DNA from: Micavibrio sp. UBA7657
GTDB lineage: Bacteria > Pseudomonadota > Alphaproteobacteria > Micavibrionales > Micavibrionaceae
DNA: 64,000 nt
Direction: 5' to 3'
Assembly: GCA_002483465.1 (NCBI GenBank)
Contig: DLHX01000001.1
Span: 248,238 to 312,237, forward strand
Of the stretch, positions 33,748 to 42,626 are shown piece by piece. The notes below the pieces were generated by a model that did no database searches, had not been told where the DNA came from, and was given only the letters and a program-made list of their open reading frames with translations. Position 1 is the stretch's first letter, and the number at the start of each line of letters is the position of its first letter. A program made the translations under genes and the position numbers.

Positions 33748-36700
33748 GCTGCAATCCTGACTCGCCCCGTTCCTTCCTCTTTGGAAGCTGCCTTGCTGGC
33801 GACGATAATCTCGTCGACGATTTCCTCGATGACGGCGCTGATCATCGCACCGCGTGTCTCGCCACTCTCGGTTTTCGCGAGAACGCGTCGGCGAAGTTCC
33901 GTACGGGCGCTGCCGCCGGGGAACGTGACGGCAAGCATCTGCCGCGCACGACCCGCGCCGAGTTTCAGGTACAGGCGGTTGCGGATGGCGACGTCTTCGC
34001 TCGAGGTTGAAAGCGCCCACAGCTCGATGGGGCCGAGCGTGTTGAAGAGGTGCTGTTCGTAACGGCCCTCGATGGTTCCCAGAACCAGCAGCGCGGGCGC
34101 GCCGATGGATTTCGGGCCGGTCAGTTTGTTACGGATGATGTAGCGTGCGGTCTCGGACAGGCCGAAACGCTCCTGCACGTCGTCGACGGCGCGGTCTGAA
34201 ATGGCGGTACCCAGAATCCACACGCCCGTCGCGAGGTCGACCATGTCTTTCGAGAAGTCGTCGAGGAGCTGCGAGGACAGGATGATCTGCACGCCGCGCT
34301 TACGGCCTTCGCGGACGTCGCGCACGACCTGGTTCCGGACCGAGTGCGACCGGCTCGTGCGGTGGAATTCGTCGTAGCAGAGTCTTTTCGGAATCTCGCT
34401 AATCTCCTGCAGGCGGAGTTCATGGTACGGCCTGAATTTTTCAGGGATGTGAACCAGCGCCTCTTTACCCAGCCACCAGCTACGGACCAATGCGTGGCGG
34501 GCGAGCATGTACATGATGGCTGTCTGGCGGTCGGCGGATTCATCGCCCTGAGGTGCGACGTCCATAAGGTCAAGCGAGCAGACGCGGGCGTTGGCGATGT
34601 CGAATTGCGTAACCGAAGACAGGATCGGGAATTCGCGGATCGCCGACGTGACCATACGCTCGAACGCGGCAATGACGGTTTCAAAGCTGAAACCGACGGA
34701 GGTTTGTTCAAGCAGCGAGTGAATTTGCGGCCTGCGCGACGCGGTGATGGAATCGTTCAGCGTCGGCACCGCATGGCGCTGCGCGACGTGTGCGACGTGG
34801 TATTGCTCGAGCTCGTACATCTTGTCGACGACATCCCACCAGTACGGATCGGCGGGCAGGTGCACGTTGAAGCGGGCGAGCGCCTCGTCGACTTCGGAAT
34901 CAAGGCGCGGCAGATAAGGGCGTGCTTCGGCGTTAGCGGCGCGGTCGTCGCGCCAGCGGTACATTTCATCGACGACGAGGCCGCAAAGTTGCTGCATACC
35001 GTCATAGGGTTTTTCGAAACCCGGCGGCGTGCAAAGAAGAGTCAGAAGTTCGACGAGGTAGCTGCGTTCATCCGGCAGCGGCGCACGGCAGCCGAGCTGC
35101 GTGTCGAACGGATTGATCGCGAAACGGTGTGCCATCTGCAGGCGGTAATAGGCCGCTTCCTGCTGGCGGTTGAGCGGCAGCGCCTCGCGGATCATGGAAA
35201 TAAGGCCCGACGAGGACGGGCCGATATCGATGACCGCCACGTAAGGGAGCTTCGACAGGCCAGGTCCGACGCAGGTGCTTAAGTTAAGTGAGTTCAGCAG
35301 AACCGATTTACCGGCACCCGGTTGCGCGAAGATCAGGTCGAACCATGTCGTGGTCAGGTTCGTGCCTGTCTGGTACGGCCAGACTTTTCCATCAGGTGTG
35401 CGGAAAATCATCGAGCCTGCGCTGAACGGGCTTGACGGCCTCTGCCAGGGCATCAGCTTCATCATCTCGTTCATGGGCGCGATGCCGGTCGGCGCGGTGC
35501 CGCCGCAGTGAATGCCCATGGCGGATGACATGACGCAATCGAGCGGGTCGCCCGAGAATTCGCTGACCTGGCAATAACCCCAGGATTCAACCGCCTGCAG
35601 CAGAACCGAGAGCTGGTCCATGATGTCGTTACGCTGGTCGTATGTGCACCATGTCGCGAATGACATGCGGATACGCACGACGGGTTCGTTACGCGCCATC
35701 GCCTGCAGGCCTTCGAGCGAATATTTGATCTGCTTGTTATAGGAGTTCGTCGGGCCGAGAATTGTTGCAATGAACGCGCGGAACGATGTCGCGTAAACGC
35801 CGCCGCCTTCGAGCAGGAACGCGATGCGGAACGGGATGTCGGCTTCAACCAGACGATTCAGCAGAACCGGGAACGCCGTCGCATCCATCGGGCCGAGCGT
35901 CATATCCGCGCCGGACCAGAACGTGTTGCCGATTCTGACCAGTGATTTACCGAGCGTGCGCGCATCGGCAGCGGAAATCTGGTTGGCAAGGCTCGGCCAC
36001 AGCAGGTCGGACAAATCGACCTTGCTTGTCGGCGTGCGCGGCGGGATCGGATCGCCCGGTAAACATGGGCGCCATTTATTATGGCCGTGGTCGGGGAAAA
36101 GATTATTTCGAACGGCGCGCGCCGCGTCATGCACTTCGAGAATGTTGCAGCGTATGCCAAGCTCGTCCATCGCCGAGGTGATGGCGGTCACGAAGCTGCG
36201 GTGACGTGTGCGCAAAGGCTCAAGTGCCGCATTCGGATATTGCGCGAAAGGTGCGTTAATCCATTCCTTGGCTTTTTGCTTGGCGTCTTTCGAGGATCTC
36301 TGGAATTCGGTTTTGGTCAGGACGCTCGGGCGTGTCCACAGCACGAAATAGGACTCTTCGTGCGTGCAGAAACGCTGGAGGTGGCGCACGCGCTCCTCGA
36401 ACAGATCGTCGAGATCGATGCCGATATTGTTGGCGGAGATGCGGCTCGGGCGCATCAGCTCCTCAAGCTCCTCGCGGATGCGGTTCGGGTCGCGCGCGAA
36501 ATAAACCTGCATGGCGTGACCCTGGCGGTCGAAACGCGAGCCGACCTTGATGGTCGCGCCTTCGACGATTTTCTTGAATTCCTCATCGCCGATGATCTGG
36601 CGGCTGCCTTCGACTTTCAGATAGGTGACAAGCGAGCCATCGGTAGAGACAAACGTGATCTCGTCGTCAGCCGTTTCTAACTGAATAAACGACGAAACCG

Positions 36701-36752
36701 ACTGCCGGAAGGCTTTTTGAAAGGGGGCCAGTATTTTCTGAAGAACATTCAT
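33744..36752 (-). CDS. icmB: DotO/IcmB, type IVB secretion ATPase
   Basis: VirB4-like ATPase that energises the secretion complex, cytoplasmic at the inner membrane. The 1002-residue length matches IcmB/DotO. Walker A AQPGAGKSVLLNSL is near residue 475, and a Walker B-like RLCYDEFHRTSRS near 795. The first 450 residues form the VirB4-type N-terminal domain. It lies at the end of the order dotN-dotO and is the homologue of TraU of IncI plasmids. The end overlaps the next gene by ATGA. Confidence 0.93.
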   Translation of the reverse strand: MNVLQKILAPFQKAFRQSVSSFIQLETADDEITFVSTDGSLVTYLKVEGSRQIIGDEEFKKIVEGATIKVGSRFDRQGHAMQVYFARDPNRIREELEELMRPSRISANNIGIDLDDLFEERVRHLQRFCTHEESYFVLWTRPSVLTKTEFQRSSKDAKQKAKEWINAPFAQYPNAALEPLRTRHRSFVTAITSAMDELGIRCNILEVHDAARAVRNNLFPDHGHNKWRPCLPGDPIPPRTPTSKVDLSDLLWPSLANQISAADARTLGKSLVRIGNTFWSGADMTLGPMDATAFPVLLNRLVEADIPFRIAFLLEGGGVYATSFRAFIATILGPTNSYNKQIKYSLEGLQAMARNEPVVRIRMSFATWCTYDQRNDIMDQLSVLLQAVESWGYCQVSEFSGDPLDCVMSSAMGIHCGGTAPTGIAPMNEMMKLMPWQRPSSPFSAGSMIFRTPDGKVWPYQTGTNLTTTWFDLIFAQPGAGKSVLLNSLNLSTCVGPGLSKLPYVAVIDIGPSSSGLISMIREALPLNRQQEAAYYRLQMAHRFAINPFDTQLGCRAPLPDERSYLVELLTLLCTPPGFEKPYDGMQQLCGLVVDEMYRWRDDRAANAEARPYLPRLDSEVDEALARFNVHLPADPYWWDVVDKMYELEQYHVAHVAQRHAVPTLNDSITASRRPQIHSLLEQTSVGFSFETVIAAFERMVTSAIREFPILSSVTQFDIANARVCSLDLMDVAPQGDESADRQTAIMYMLARHALVRSWWLGKEALVHIPEKFRPYHELRLQEISEIPKRLCYDEFHRTSRSHSVRNQVVRDVREGRKRGVQIILSSQLLDDFSKDMVDLATGVWILGTAISDRAVDDVQERFGLSETARYIIRNKLTGPKSIGAPALLVLGTIEGRYEQHLFNTLGPIELWALSTSSEDVAIRNRLYLKLGAGRARQMLAVTFPGGSARTELRRRVLAKTESGETRGAMISAVIEEIVDEIIVASKAASKEEGTGRVRIAA

Positions 36753-36894
36753 GCCGGGTCTTTAAACTGCGTCCAATAAATCAACGTTCTAATATATCTT
36801 ACCATACCCGTGGCGCATAGTGCGCTTAGAGCAATTACCCATATTTTTCACGGCTTTGAGAGTGATTCCCGCCGCGCTTGCCGGTTGACCGGAA

Positions 36895-37605
36895 TCAGGC
36901 GGCCTTGTGCATGATTTCTTTATAGAGAGAAATCCATTGGAGAGGCGCCTTGCCGCCGAACGGCCCGTCCTTGGAGCGCCAATAGGCCAGGATCTGGGGA
37001 AACTGGTTAAACTCGAGGTCCGCTTCCTTGATGATGCGGCGGTCGAGGGGAAAAACCCGGATGCCTTTGAGCTTTTTGTCGCGCATTTCGTAATGTTTCG
37101 GCCCGAGATAGTCGCGCAGCACCGTGGAGAGAATATAGGGATTGTCTGTACTGATGCGCTTTTTGGCCTCCTCGCGGCGGGTCATGAGGGAATCCAGCGC
37201 CTTGCGGGCGGCATCCGCAACCGGCCCCTGCGAGATACGGGCGACATAAATCGCCCGGGCGATTTGGTGGAGGTCGTGCTGCTCGATTTCCGGCAGCCAT
37301 AAAAGGACGCCCGAGCGCATGGTGCTGATCTCGTCCATGATGAAACATTGCTGGCAGAAGATGCAGGCGGTGACGAGGTTTTTCTCGGACCAGTCCTCGC
37401 GGTCGCCGTTCAGGAAATTGATCTCCTGGTATTTGCGCGACAGGAACCTGCAATAACGGCAGGTATGGCCGTCGCGTTCGAATATCTTGGTCTTGAGGGC
37501 GGCGGGCATCTTTTTATCAGCCGGGGCCGCACCGGCGGCTTGCTTGGGGGCCTTGGACGGCGGACGGGGGCGCGTAGTGCCCAAAATGATCGGTAAAAGA
37601 TCCAT
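36895..37605 (-). CDS. icmJ: DotN/IcmJ, type IVB coupling-complex subunit
   Basis: In Legionella, DotN/IcmJ is a zinc-binding, HNH-like protein that forms part of the coupling complex with DotL. The zinc ligands are C49, C52, C81 and C84 (CRYC ... CIFC) within residues 46-87. IFERDGHTCRYC and DREDWSEKNLVTACIFC are characteristic. Length 236 residues. It immediately precedes dotO, as in icmJ-icmB and traT-traU. Confidence 0.93.
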   Translation of the reverse strand: MDLLPIILGTTRPRPPSKAPKQAAGAAPADKKMPAALKTKIFERDGHTCRYCRFLSRKYQEINFLNGDREDWSEKNLVTACIFCQQCFIMDEISTMRSGVLLWLPEIEQHDLHQIARAIYVARISQGPVADAARKALDSLMTRREEAKKRISTDNPYILSTVLRDYLGPKHYEMRDKKLKGIRVFPLDRRIIKEADLEFNQFPQILAYWRSKDGPFGGKAPLQWISLYKEIMHKAA

Positions 37606-37700
37606 TTGATGTTCCGGTTCGCGCGGGATGCGGAGATCTTGTTAGAAATACCGGCCGCCATGCGCATAACGCAGGCGGCCGGCTGTAAGTCAGACTGGTA

Positions 37701-38084
37701 TTAGTTCGTCGTGAAGGTGACTTTCTTCAGCGTCGCGGCCTGCGATGCAGTACCGGTACCAACGGTCGAGAACATCGCTTCGCTGACGATCGGAATCGCG
37801 AACAGCGCGCCGCCGGCCAGAAGACGGATTGCGCCGTCCTTCAGGTGCGTTTGCGAGGGGTTTTCGACGTGGTCTTTGATCTTCATGATGCCGAGAACGG
37901 CAAGCAGAATACCAAAGAGGTATGACAACGCAGCCAGAAGACCAGGCAGGTCTTCGATAGATGTCGAGATGTTTTTCGAGATCTTGCTGAAGTTGTTAGC
38001 GGCTTGCGCTGCATCGGGGGCCATGCCCACGAGGCCTAGCGTCATTGCCGCGCCCATTACATAGTATGATTTTCTAAGTGACAT
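37701..38084 (-). CDS. icmD: IcmD/DotP-like small membrane protein, 127 residues
   Basis: A signal-like hydrophobic N-terminus (MSLRKSYYVMGAAMTLGLVG...AQAAN) is followed by one IcmD-type module (46-104): a hydrophobic helix LPGLLAALSYLFGILLAVLGIMKIK, the loop DHVENPSQTHL and a second helix RLLAGGALFAIPIVSEAM. The loop with NP-x-Q is a hallmark of IcmD/DotP. The module recurs several times in the next gene of the operon. The protein probably assembles in the inner membrane or periplasm of the secretion apparatus. Confidence 0.85.
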   Translation of the reverse strand: MSLRKSYYVMGAAMTLGLVGMAPDAAQAANNFSKISKNISTSIEDLPGLLAALSYLFGILLAVLGIMKIKDHVENPSQTHLKDGAIRLLAGGALFAIPIVSEAMFSTVGTGTASQAATLKKVTFTTN

Positions 38085-38155
38085 TTTAGGTTCCTTCTCT
38101 AGCAGAATAGTTGCTCACACATTAAAACAACGCACTCACTCACCGCCATCCGGCG

Positions 38156-39862
38156 CTAAGTGAACGCGATACCGTAGTTCGCTACCCCCAACGTGTTTTG
38201 CACGAGGTTGATAAGCGGTCCCAAATTCACAGCGAGCGCACCCCCTACCATGTGGGTGACGCCCGCCATGAGCGACGCCTGAGAGTTTCCTTCCGCAACA
38301 CTTCGGACAATGAAGATGCCGCGGACGAAACTTATAAGTCCGACAATGATCATAAACTTGATAATGGCGCTGATGACGGTGTGAATGTGCTGGGCTTCCG
38401 CAGCGCTCAAGCCTTTCGTGTACAGCATGTTGGCGCGCGTCGCCGTGAGGCTGAGGCCGGGCGCACTCAGCGACAGTGTAACCGTGGCCGCCCGCACGAG
38501 GCTGTTATACGAAAGCAGTGCGCCCGCTGCGGCGAATGTCATGATCGTACCGAGACCGCCGGGTCCGCGCGCGCCGTCCTGCGCCGTTTTCATCAGGCGC
38601 GAAATACCGATCATCGCGAAGACGAAAGCCGCGCAGGTTGTGAAGAAGTTTGTGGCGACGTGAACGGGCGTCAGCAGGTCGTTCATCATGCAGTACAGTG
38701 CGCCGTCGAGACCGCTGGTGCCGTCGCAGGCCAGGGCTGCTTCGTTGAACGTGGTGCGCTGGGCGACCGCGCCGAGAATGCCCGTGGTGGCCGGAGAGAT
38801 GGTGTTGCGCGCAACTTCAATAACAACAGGCAGCGAGAAGAATGCGCCGCCTGCGACAAGGCGCGAAACGCCTTCCCAGAGCGATGTCTGTTGCGGGTTC
38901 AAAACGTGCGCCTTGATTTTCAGGATACCCCAGACGCCAAGGATCAAGCCTATAAGATACGAAATGGCCGTCAGGAACGCGGGGAATGCGCCTGCGTTGA
39001 AGAACAGGCCGCAGAACGAACTGCCGAGTGTTGCGCCGTTGCCCAGACCCAGAAGTCCGCCGATGCCGCCAAGCAGGCCGCCTACCGGGTTGCAGATACT
39101 GAATCCGTACGATGAATAGATAAGGCCTGCCGCGCCGAAGGCCGAGACGATCTGGCCCCAGATGTTGGCGGCTCCAACCAGCTCCATCATGCCCTGGTAA
39201 ATAATCGGGATTGCGAACAGCGCACCGCCCGCCAGCAGGCGGACGACCGATTCACGTAAATGAACCTGTTCTGGATTTTCAACATGCTCTTTCAGTTTCA
39301 GCAAACCGCTGATGCCGAAGACCAGCGCCAGCAGATATGCAACAGCGGAGACAAGCGCGGGCGTCTCCTCGATCGAATCGATGATGCTGTCCATGATGGC
39401 ATTGGCATTGCTCAACGGTACGAGGGCCGCGAGGCTGCCAAGCAGGGTGGCGAGGAACTGTATGGCGGTGGTGTTGCCGTCGAAGTCGGGGTTCACGCCC
39501 CCGTTGAACGTGAGCATCATCGCTTCGTACATGATCGGGAGCGCGAGCAGCGCGCCGCCGACAAGGAAACGAATCAGTGCGCTGCGCAGCGGTGTCTGCT
39601 GCGGGTTGCTGACATGCTCTTTAAGCTTGAGGACGCCGGTTACGGCGAAAAGCAGGGCGAGCAGATAGGCCAGGCCTGAAAGAAGCGCGGGCAGTTGGTC
39701 GCTGGACTGGACCATATTGCGGGCGATGCCGTCGATCTCGGCGCCTGCGAAAGCGGGCGAAGTGGAAATCAGGCCGGCGGCAAAAAACAGGGAAGCGAGC
39801 GCATATCTCCAAGAATATGCCCCGATCTTATTGTTTTTATATTTATTAAGAAACACCGCCAT
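38156..39862 (-). CDS. Multi-module IcmD/IcmC-like membrane protein, 568 residues
   Basis: After a signal-like start (residues 1-40) the protein repeats the two-helix IcmD unit: 57-115 (loop KEHVSNPQQTPL), 167-226 (KEHVENPEQVHL), 293-351 (KAHVLNPQQTSL); then a more divergent unit at 402-458 and a final one at 497-553 (LISFVRGIFIVRSVAEG) that looks more like IcmC/DotE. Legionella IcmC and IcmD are single-unit proteins of about 190 and 130 residues, and I know of no five-unit form. Extra CxxC-like pairs occur near 284 and 378-391. It replaces the position of icmC in the operon, next to a stand-alone icmD-like gene. Confidence 0.85.
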   Translation of the reverse strand: MAVFLNKYKNNKIGAYSWRYALASLFFAAGLISTSPAFAGAEIDGIARNMVQSSDQLPALLSGLAYLLALLFAVTGVLKLKEHVSNPQQTPLRSALIRFLVGGALLALPIMYEAMMLTFNGGVNPDFDGNTTAIQFLATLLGSLAALVPLSNANAIMDSIIDSIEETPALVSAVAYLLALVFGISGLLKLKEHVENPEQVHLRESVVRLLAGGALFAIPIIYQGMMELVGAANIWGQIVSAFGAAGLIYSSYGFSICNPVGGLLGGIGGLLGLGNGATLGSSFCGLFFNAGAFPAFLTAISYLIGLILGVWGILKIKAHVLNPQQTSLWEGVSRLVAGGAFFSLPVVIEVARNTISPATTGILGAVAQRTTFNEAALACDGTSGLDGALYCMMNDLLTPVHVATNFFTTCAAFVFAMIGISRLMKTAQDGARGPGGLGTIMTFAAAGALLSYNSLVRAATVTLSLSAPGLSLTATRANMLYTKGLSAAEAQHIHTVISAIIKFMIIVGLISFVRGIFIVRSVAEGNSQASLMAGVTHMVGGALAVNLGPLINLVQNTLGVANYGIAFT

Positions 39863-40024
39863 ATATAGTATTTAACCACATTTCTAAGGGTTCCGGCAAA
39901 TTCAATTGAGCCGGCAAACCGATGCAGTTCCCCAATTAATTAATTTTGAAGGATAAAAATTAAATAAAATTTAAAATAAAATTTTATTGTTTCAGATCAG
40001 TGATTTAGATGGAAAAACAGGGGG

Positions 40025-41332
40025 TTAGCGAATCACCTGGCCCTTGGTTCCGCGAACGGTCCAGCGACCGGTTTCGTTCGAAATGGCGGTAATTTTCCCC
40101 AATCCGTCCACAGTATCGCCCACAGAAACATTGCGGGTGTCGCCCGTGGAGCGGGAAGCGAGAACTGCCTTGCCCGGTTGGGCAGCCTTAAGCTCCCAGG
40201 AAACCACTTTTGCGGGTGCGGCAGCGGCGGCAGGTGCCTTCGCTGTTGTCGTGGCAGCAGGGGCTTTTTTCGCTGCCGGTTTTTCGGCGGCGGGAGCTGG
40301 TTTGGCTGCTTTCGGTGTGGAAGCCGCTTTTTCAGGCGCTGCCGCAGGGGCGCGCTCGGCGCTGGCGAGTTTTTGTTCAAGCTCTTCGATCTTTTTCGAA
40401 AGCGCGGCGATTTCCTCGTCTTTCGATTTCAGCGAATCTTCCAGAGCCTGCGCTGCTTTTTCAGATTCGGCGATCTGGCTTTCCTGCGTCGTAAGCTTTG
40501 ATTGCAGCGATTCAATTTCGGTTTTCTGCGCTTCGAGTTGCGGGGAAGGCTCGGACGGAGCTTGAAGTGTCGGCGCAGGTTCGACTGCTGCCGGTTTTTC
40601 TTTAGGCTGTTCTTCCGGGATCACGGGTGCCGGCATCGCAATAATATTGCCTTCGCTGTCCATGAGCGATCCGGAGTCAGCGGGAGCAGGCGCGACAGAA
40701 TCGGTTTCCGTGCGCTGCTTGAAGGCTGCGTTCAGTTGTTCCGCTGCATTTTTCGGTGCGGGCTCATCTGAATTTTCACGCTGTTCATTGGATCTGTAAT
40801 CAAAAGGCTCTTCGCCCTGCGGTGTCGTGCCGCTCGGCGGCTGCGCGGGAACCTCATCAACATCCAGCTCGGCGAGCTCGGTGTCCTGCAGGTCGCCGGG
40901 CATCGGCATCGGCGTCAATGCGCCGTCGGCCTGCTCGGGGTTAATCGGTGCAGGCATCGGCGGCATATCGGCGCCGTCTTCGTAAGCTGTCGTGGCCGGG
41001 GCGTCAGGCAATGCATCGCCCGGCGCGGCGGCTTGTTCATCCGGCAGGGGCGAAGGTGATCCGCCGCCCATAAAGGCAATACCGACCAGGCCGCCGAATA
41101 CGATGACCACGGCGCCCACGATGAGCATGAAATTTTTCTGAACAAAAGTTTTTTCGCGTGGAGCGCGCGGTTCGCTATCGTCGTCATCGCCGCCGCTGGA
41201 ATCATCGGCTGCGCCGGTTCCGCTCAGATCGTCGTCCCAGTTTTCATCGCCCAGATCGTCATCCTCGAGGGCGTCCAGATCCTCGAAATCGGCATCTTCA
41301 AAAGCGTTATCGTCCTTGGGCTTATCAACCAT
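40025..41332 (-). CDS. icmG: DotF/IcmG-like inner-membrane protein
   Basis: A long acidic cytoplasmic N-terminus (1-58) precedes one transmembrane segment (67-88). The periplasmic part is Pro/Ala-rich with a coiled coil at about 264-328, as in IcmG/DotF. The last ~60 residues (SWELKAAQPGKAVLASRSTGD...) form a small domain that resembles the periplasmic domain of GspC/PilP-type proteins. Identity rests on this layout and on its place between dotG and the IcmC/D genes, since the sequence is divergent. Confidence 0.85.
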   Translation of the reverse strand: MVDKPKDDNAFEDADFEDLDALEDDDLGDENWDDDLSGTGAADDSSGGDDDDSEPRAPREKTFVQKNFMLIVGAVVIVFGGLVGIAFMGGGSPSPLPDEQAAAPGDALPDAPATTAYEDGADMPPMPAPINPEQADGALTPMPMPGDLQDTELAELDVDEVPAQPPSGTTPQGEEPFDYRSNEQRENSDEPAPKNAAEQLNAAFKQRTETDSVAPAPADSGSLMDSEGNIIAMPAPVIPEEQPKEKPAAVEPAPTLQAPSEPSPQLEAQKTEIESLQSKLTTQESQIAESEKAAQALEDSLKSKDEEIAALSKKIEELEQKLASAERAPAAAPEKAASTPKAAKPAPAAEKPAAKKAPAATTTAKAPAAAAAPAKVVSWELKAAQPGKAVLASRSTGDTRNVSVGDTVDGLGKITAISNETGRWTVRGTKGQVIR

Positions 41333-41372
41333 GATCTGATCCTAGCGATTTTTTTTGCTGTTAAATTATAAA

Positions 41373-42626
41373 CTAAATCTCGGCGGGCTTAATAACCGGC
41401 TCGAGAAACAATATCCCAACAGGGGTACCCGCTTCAACACGAACCGTAACTTCGATTTCGTCGGCGGTTTCATCAAGGATTTCACGCAGTTTCTGGCCTG
41501 CTTCCTCGATTCCGGAGGCTACATCCTGTTCGGTGCTGGTGTCTTCGCTTTCCTCGGCCACCACGTCACCCTCGACGGTGACAGTGGTCAGGCCCGACTC
41601 GCTGATCGCCGAGGCAAGGCCTTCGACGAATGCCGCAGCCATCGGCAGCGCGACACGCATCAAATAGTGATGGTCGACGTCCGTAGCAAGGGCCGGGAGC
41701 GTGGTTTTGGGGTCGACCGCCACGGCGTCGATATCGATGCTGACGCCGTCGACGATGACGGTCTGGAATTTGATAGTAAGCAGTTCTTTTTGCTTCGAGA
41801 ACGAGCCGAGCACGCGGCTGCCCGACAGTGGACCGGATGCGATCTGCGCCAGAACCGGACCCGGAACGTCGGAATTTGCCTCGGTCAAGATCTGTGCGTA
41901 GGCAATGCGGCCTGCGGGGTAGAGAACGATCTCTATATTTTCCTCGGCCTCATCGTTGCCGCTACCACCGGCGGCCTCTTCGGCTTCTTTTTCACGCTGC
42001 GCGTTCAGTTCATTCAGCCAGTCATCGCTGGTCATGCCGCGATATTGCAGCGGTCTCACAGTGGCGCGCTTCTCTAAAATGGATTGCATCTGCGTGGCCA
42101 TGGCTTCGGCCAACGCCTGGATCGCTTCGCCGCGCGCGGCATCCGCGTCGGCATCGGGCGCAACCGTTTGCGAGCGCAGCATTTCGCGCTGCAGGCGTTC
42201 TTCCTGGAGTTTACGCCAGCGTTGTAGCGGATCTTCTTCCGGTGCTTCGTTTTCCGTGACGGTCAAGCGTCCGACGGGCGGATCGATCGGTGTGGGCAGC
42301 ACGCTGCCGCTTTCTTTAATAGCTTGCTCGGTGCGCGCTTCGTTTTCTTCCTCGATGGCGGCGACGTAAGAGGGGCTGGTTTCCTCGGTGCCCGGCGGCG
42401 CGGAAATATCGGAGCCCCCTGAAACATAAGAAGGATCGATCGGCATATCCTTGCCGCCGAAAAGAATGATGGTGGCGAAAATGGCGACCGCGGCGGCCAC
42501 GACGACGCCGACCTTGACCATGGCGTTTTCGCGCCACAGTTCGCCAAGCGTGCCTTTTTTCTTCTCAAAATCGTCGAAACTGGCTTCGTCGAGTTCGAGG
42601 CCGTCGTCATTTACATCATCGGCCAT
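41373..42626 (-). CDS. icmE: DotG/IcmE, VirB10-like core protein (short form)
   Basis: Inner-membrane-to-outer-membrane channel component with a VirB10-type C-terminal domain. An acidic N-terminus is followed by TM 37-57 (KVGVVVAAAVAIFATIILFGG) and then a ~170-residue linker. The C-terminal domain from about 230 contains YPAGRIAYAQILTEANSDVPGPV, SGPLSGSRVLGSF and HHYLMRVALPMAAAFVEGL. At 417 residues it is much shorter than Legionella DotG (about 1050), lacking the long pentapeptide-like repeat region. It overlaps the dotH stop by 11 bp. Confidence 0.93.
   Translation of the reverse strand: MADDVNDDGLELDEASFDDFEKKKGTLGELWRENAMVKVGVVVAAAVAIFATIILFGGKDMPIDPSYVSGGSDISAPPGTEETSPSYVAAIEEENEARTEQAIKESGSVLPTPIDPPVGRLTVTENEAPEEDPLQRWRKLQEERLQREMLRSQTVAPDADADAARGEAIQALAEAMATQMQSILEKRATVRPLQYRGMTSDDWLNELNAQREKEAEEAAGGSGNDEAEENIEIVLYPAGRIAYAQILTEANSDVPGPVLAQIASGPLSGSRVLGSFSKQKELLTIKFQTVIVDGVSIDIDAVAVDPKTTLPALATDVDHHYLMRVALPMAAAFVEGLASAISESGLTTVTVEGDVVAEESEDTSTEQDVASGIEEAGQKLREILDETADEIEVTVRVEAGTPVGILFLEPVIKPAEI

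Noticed and set aside
38156..39862. Identification of the 568-residue membrane protein as DotA
   Set aside because: Its repeats match IcmD-type loops and helices; it lacks the large periplasmic domain expected of DotA.
40025..41332. TonB- or FtsK-like identity for the Pro/Ala-rich DotF candidate
   Set aside because: Low-complexity linkers are shared by many envelope proteins; operon position and the coiled-coil plus C-terminal domain fit DotF better.
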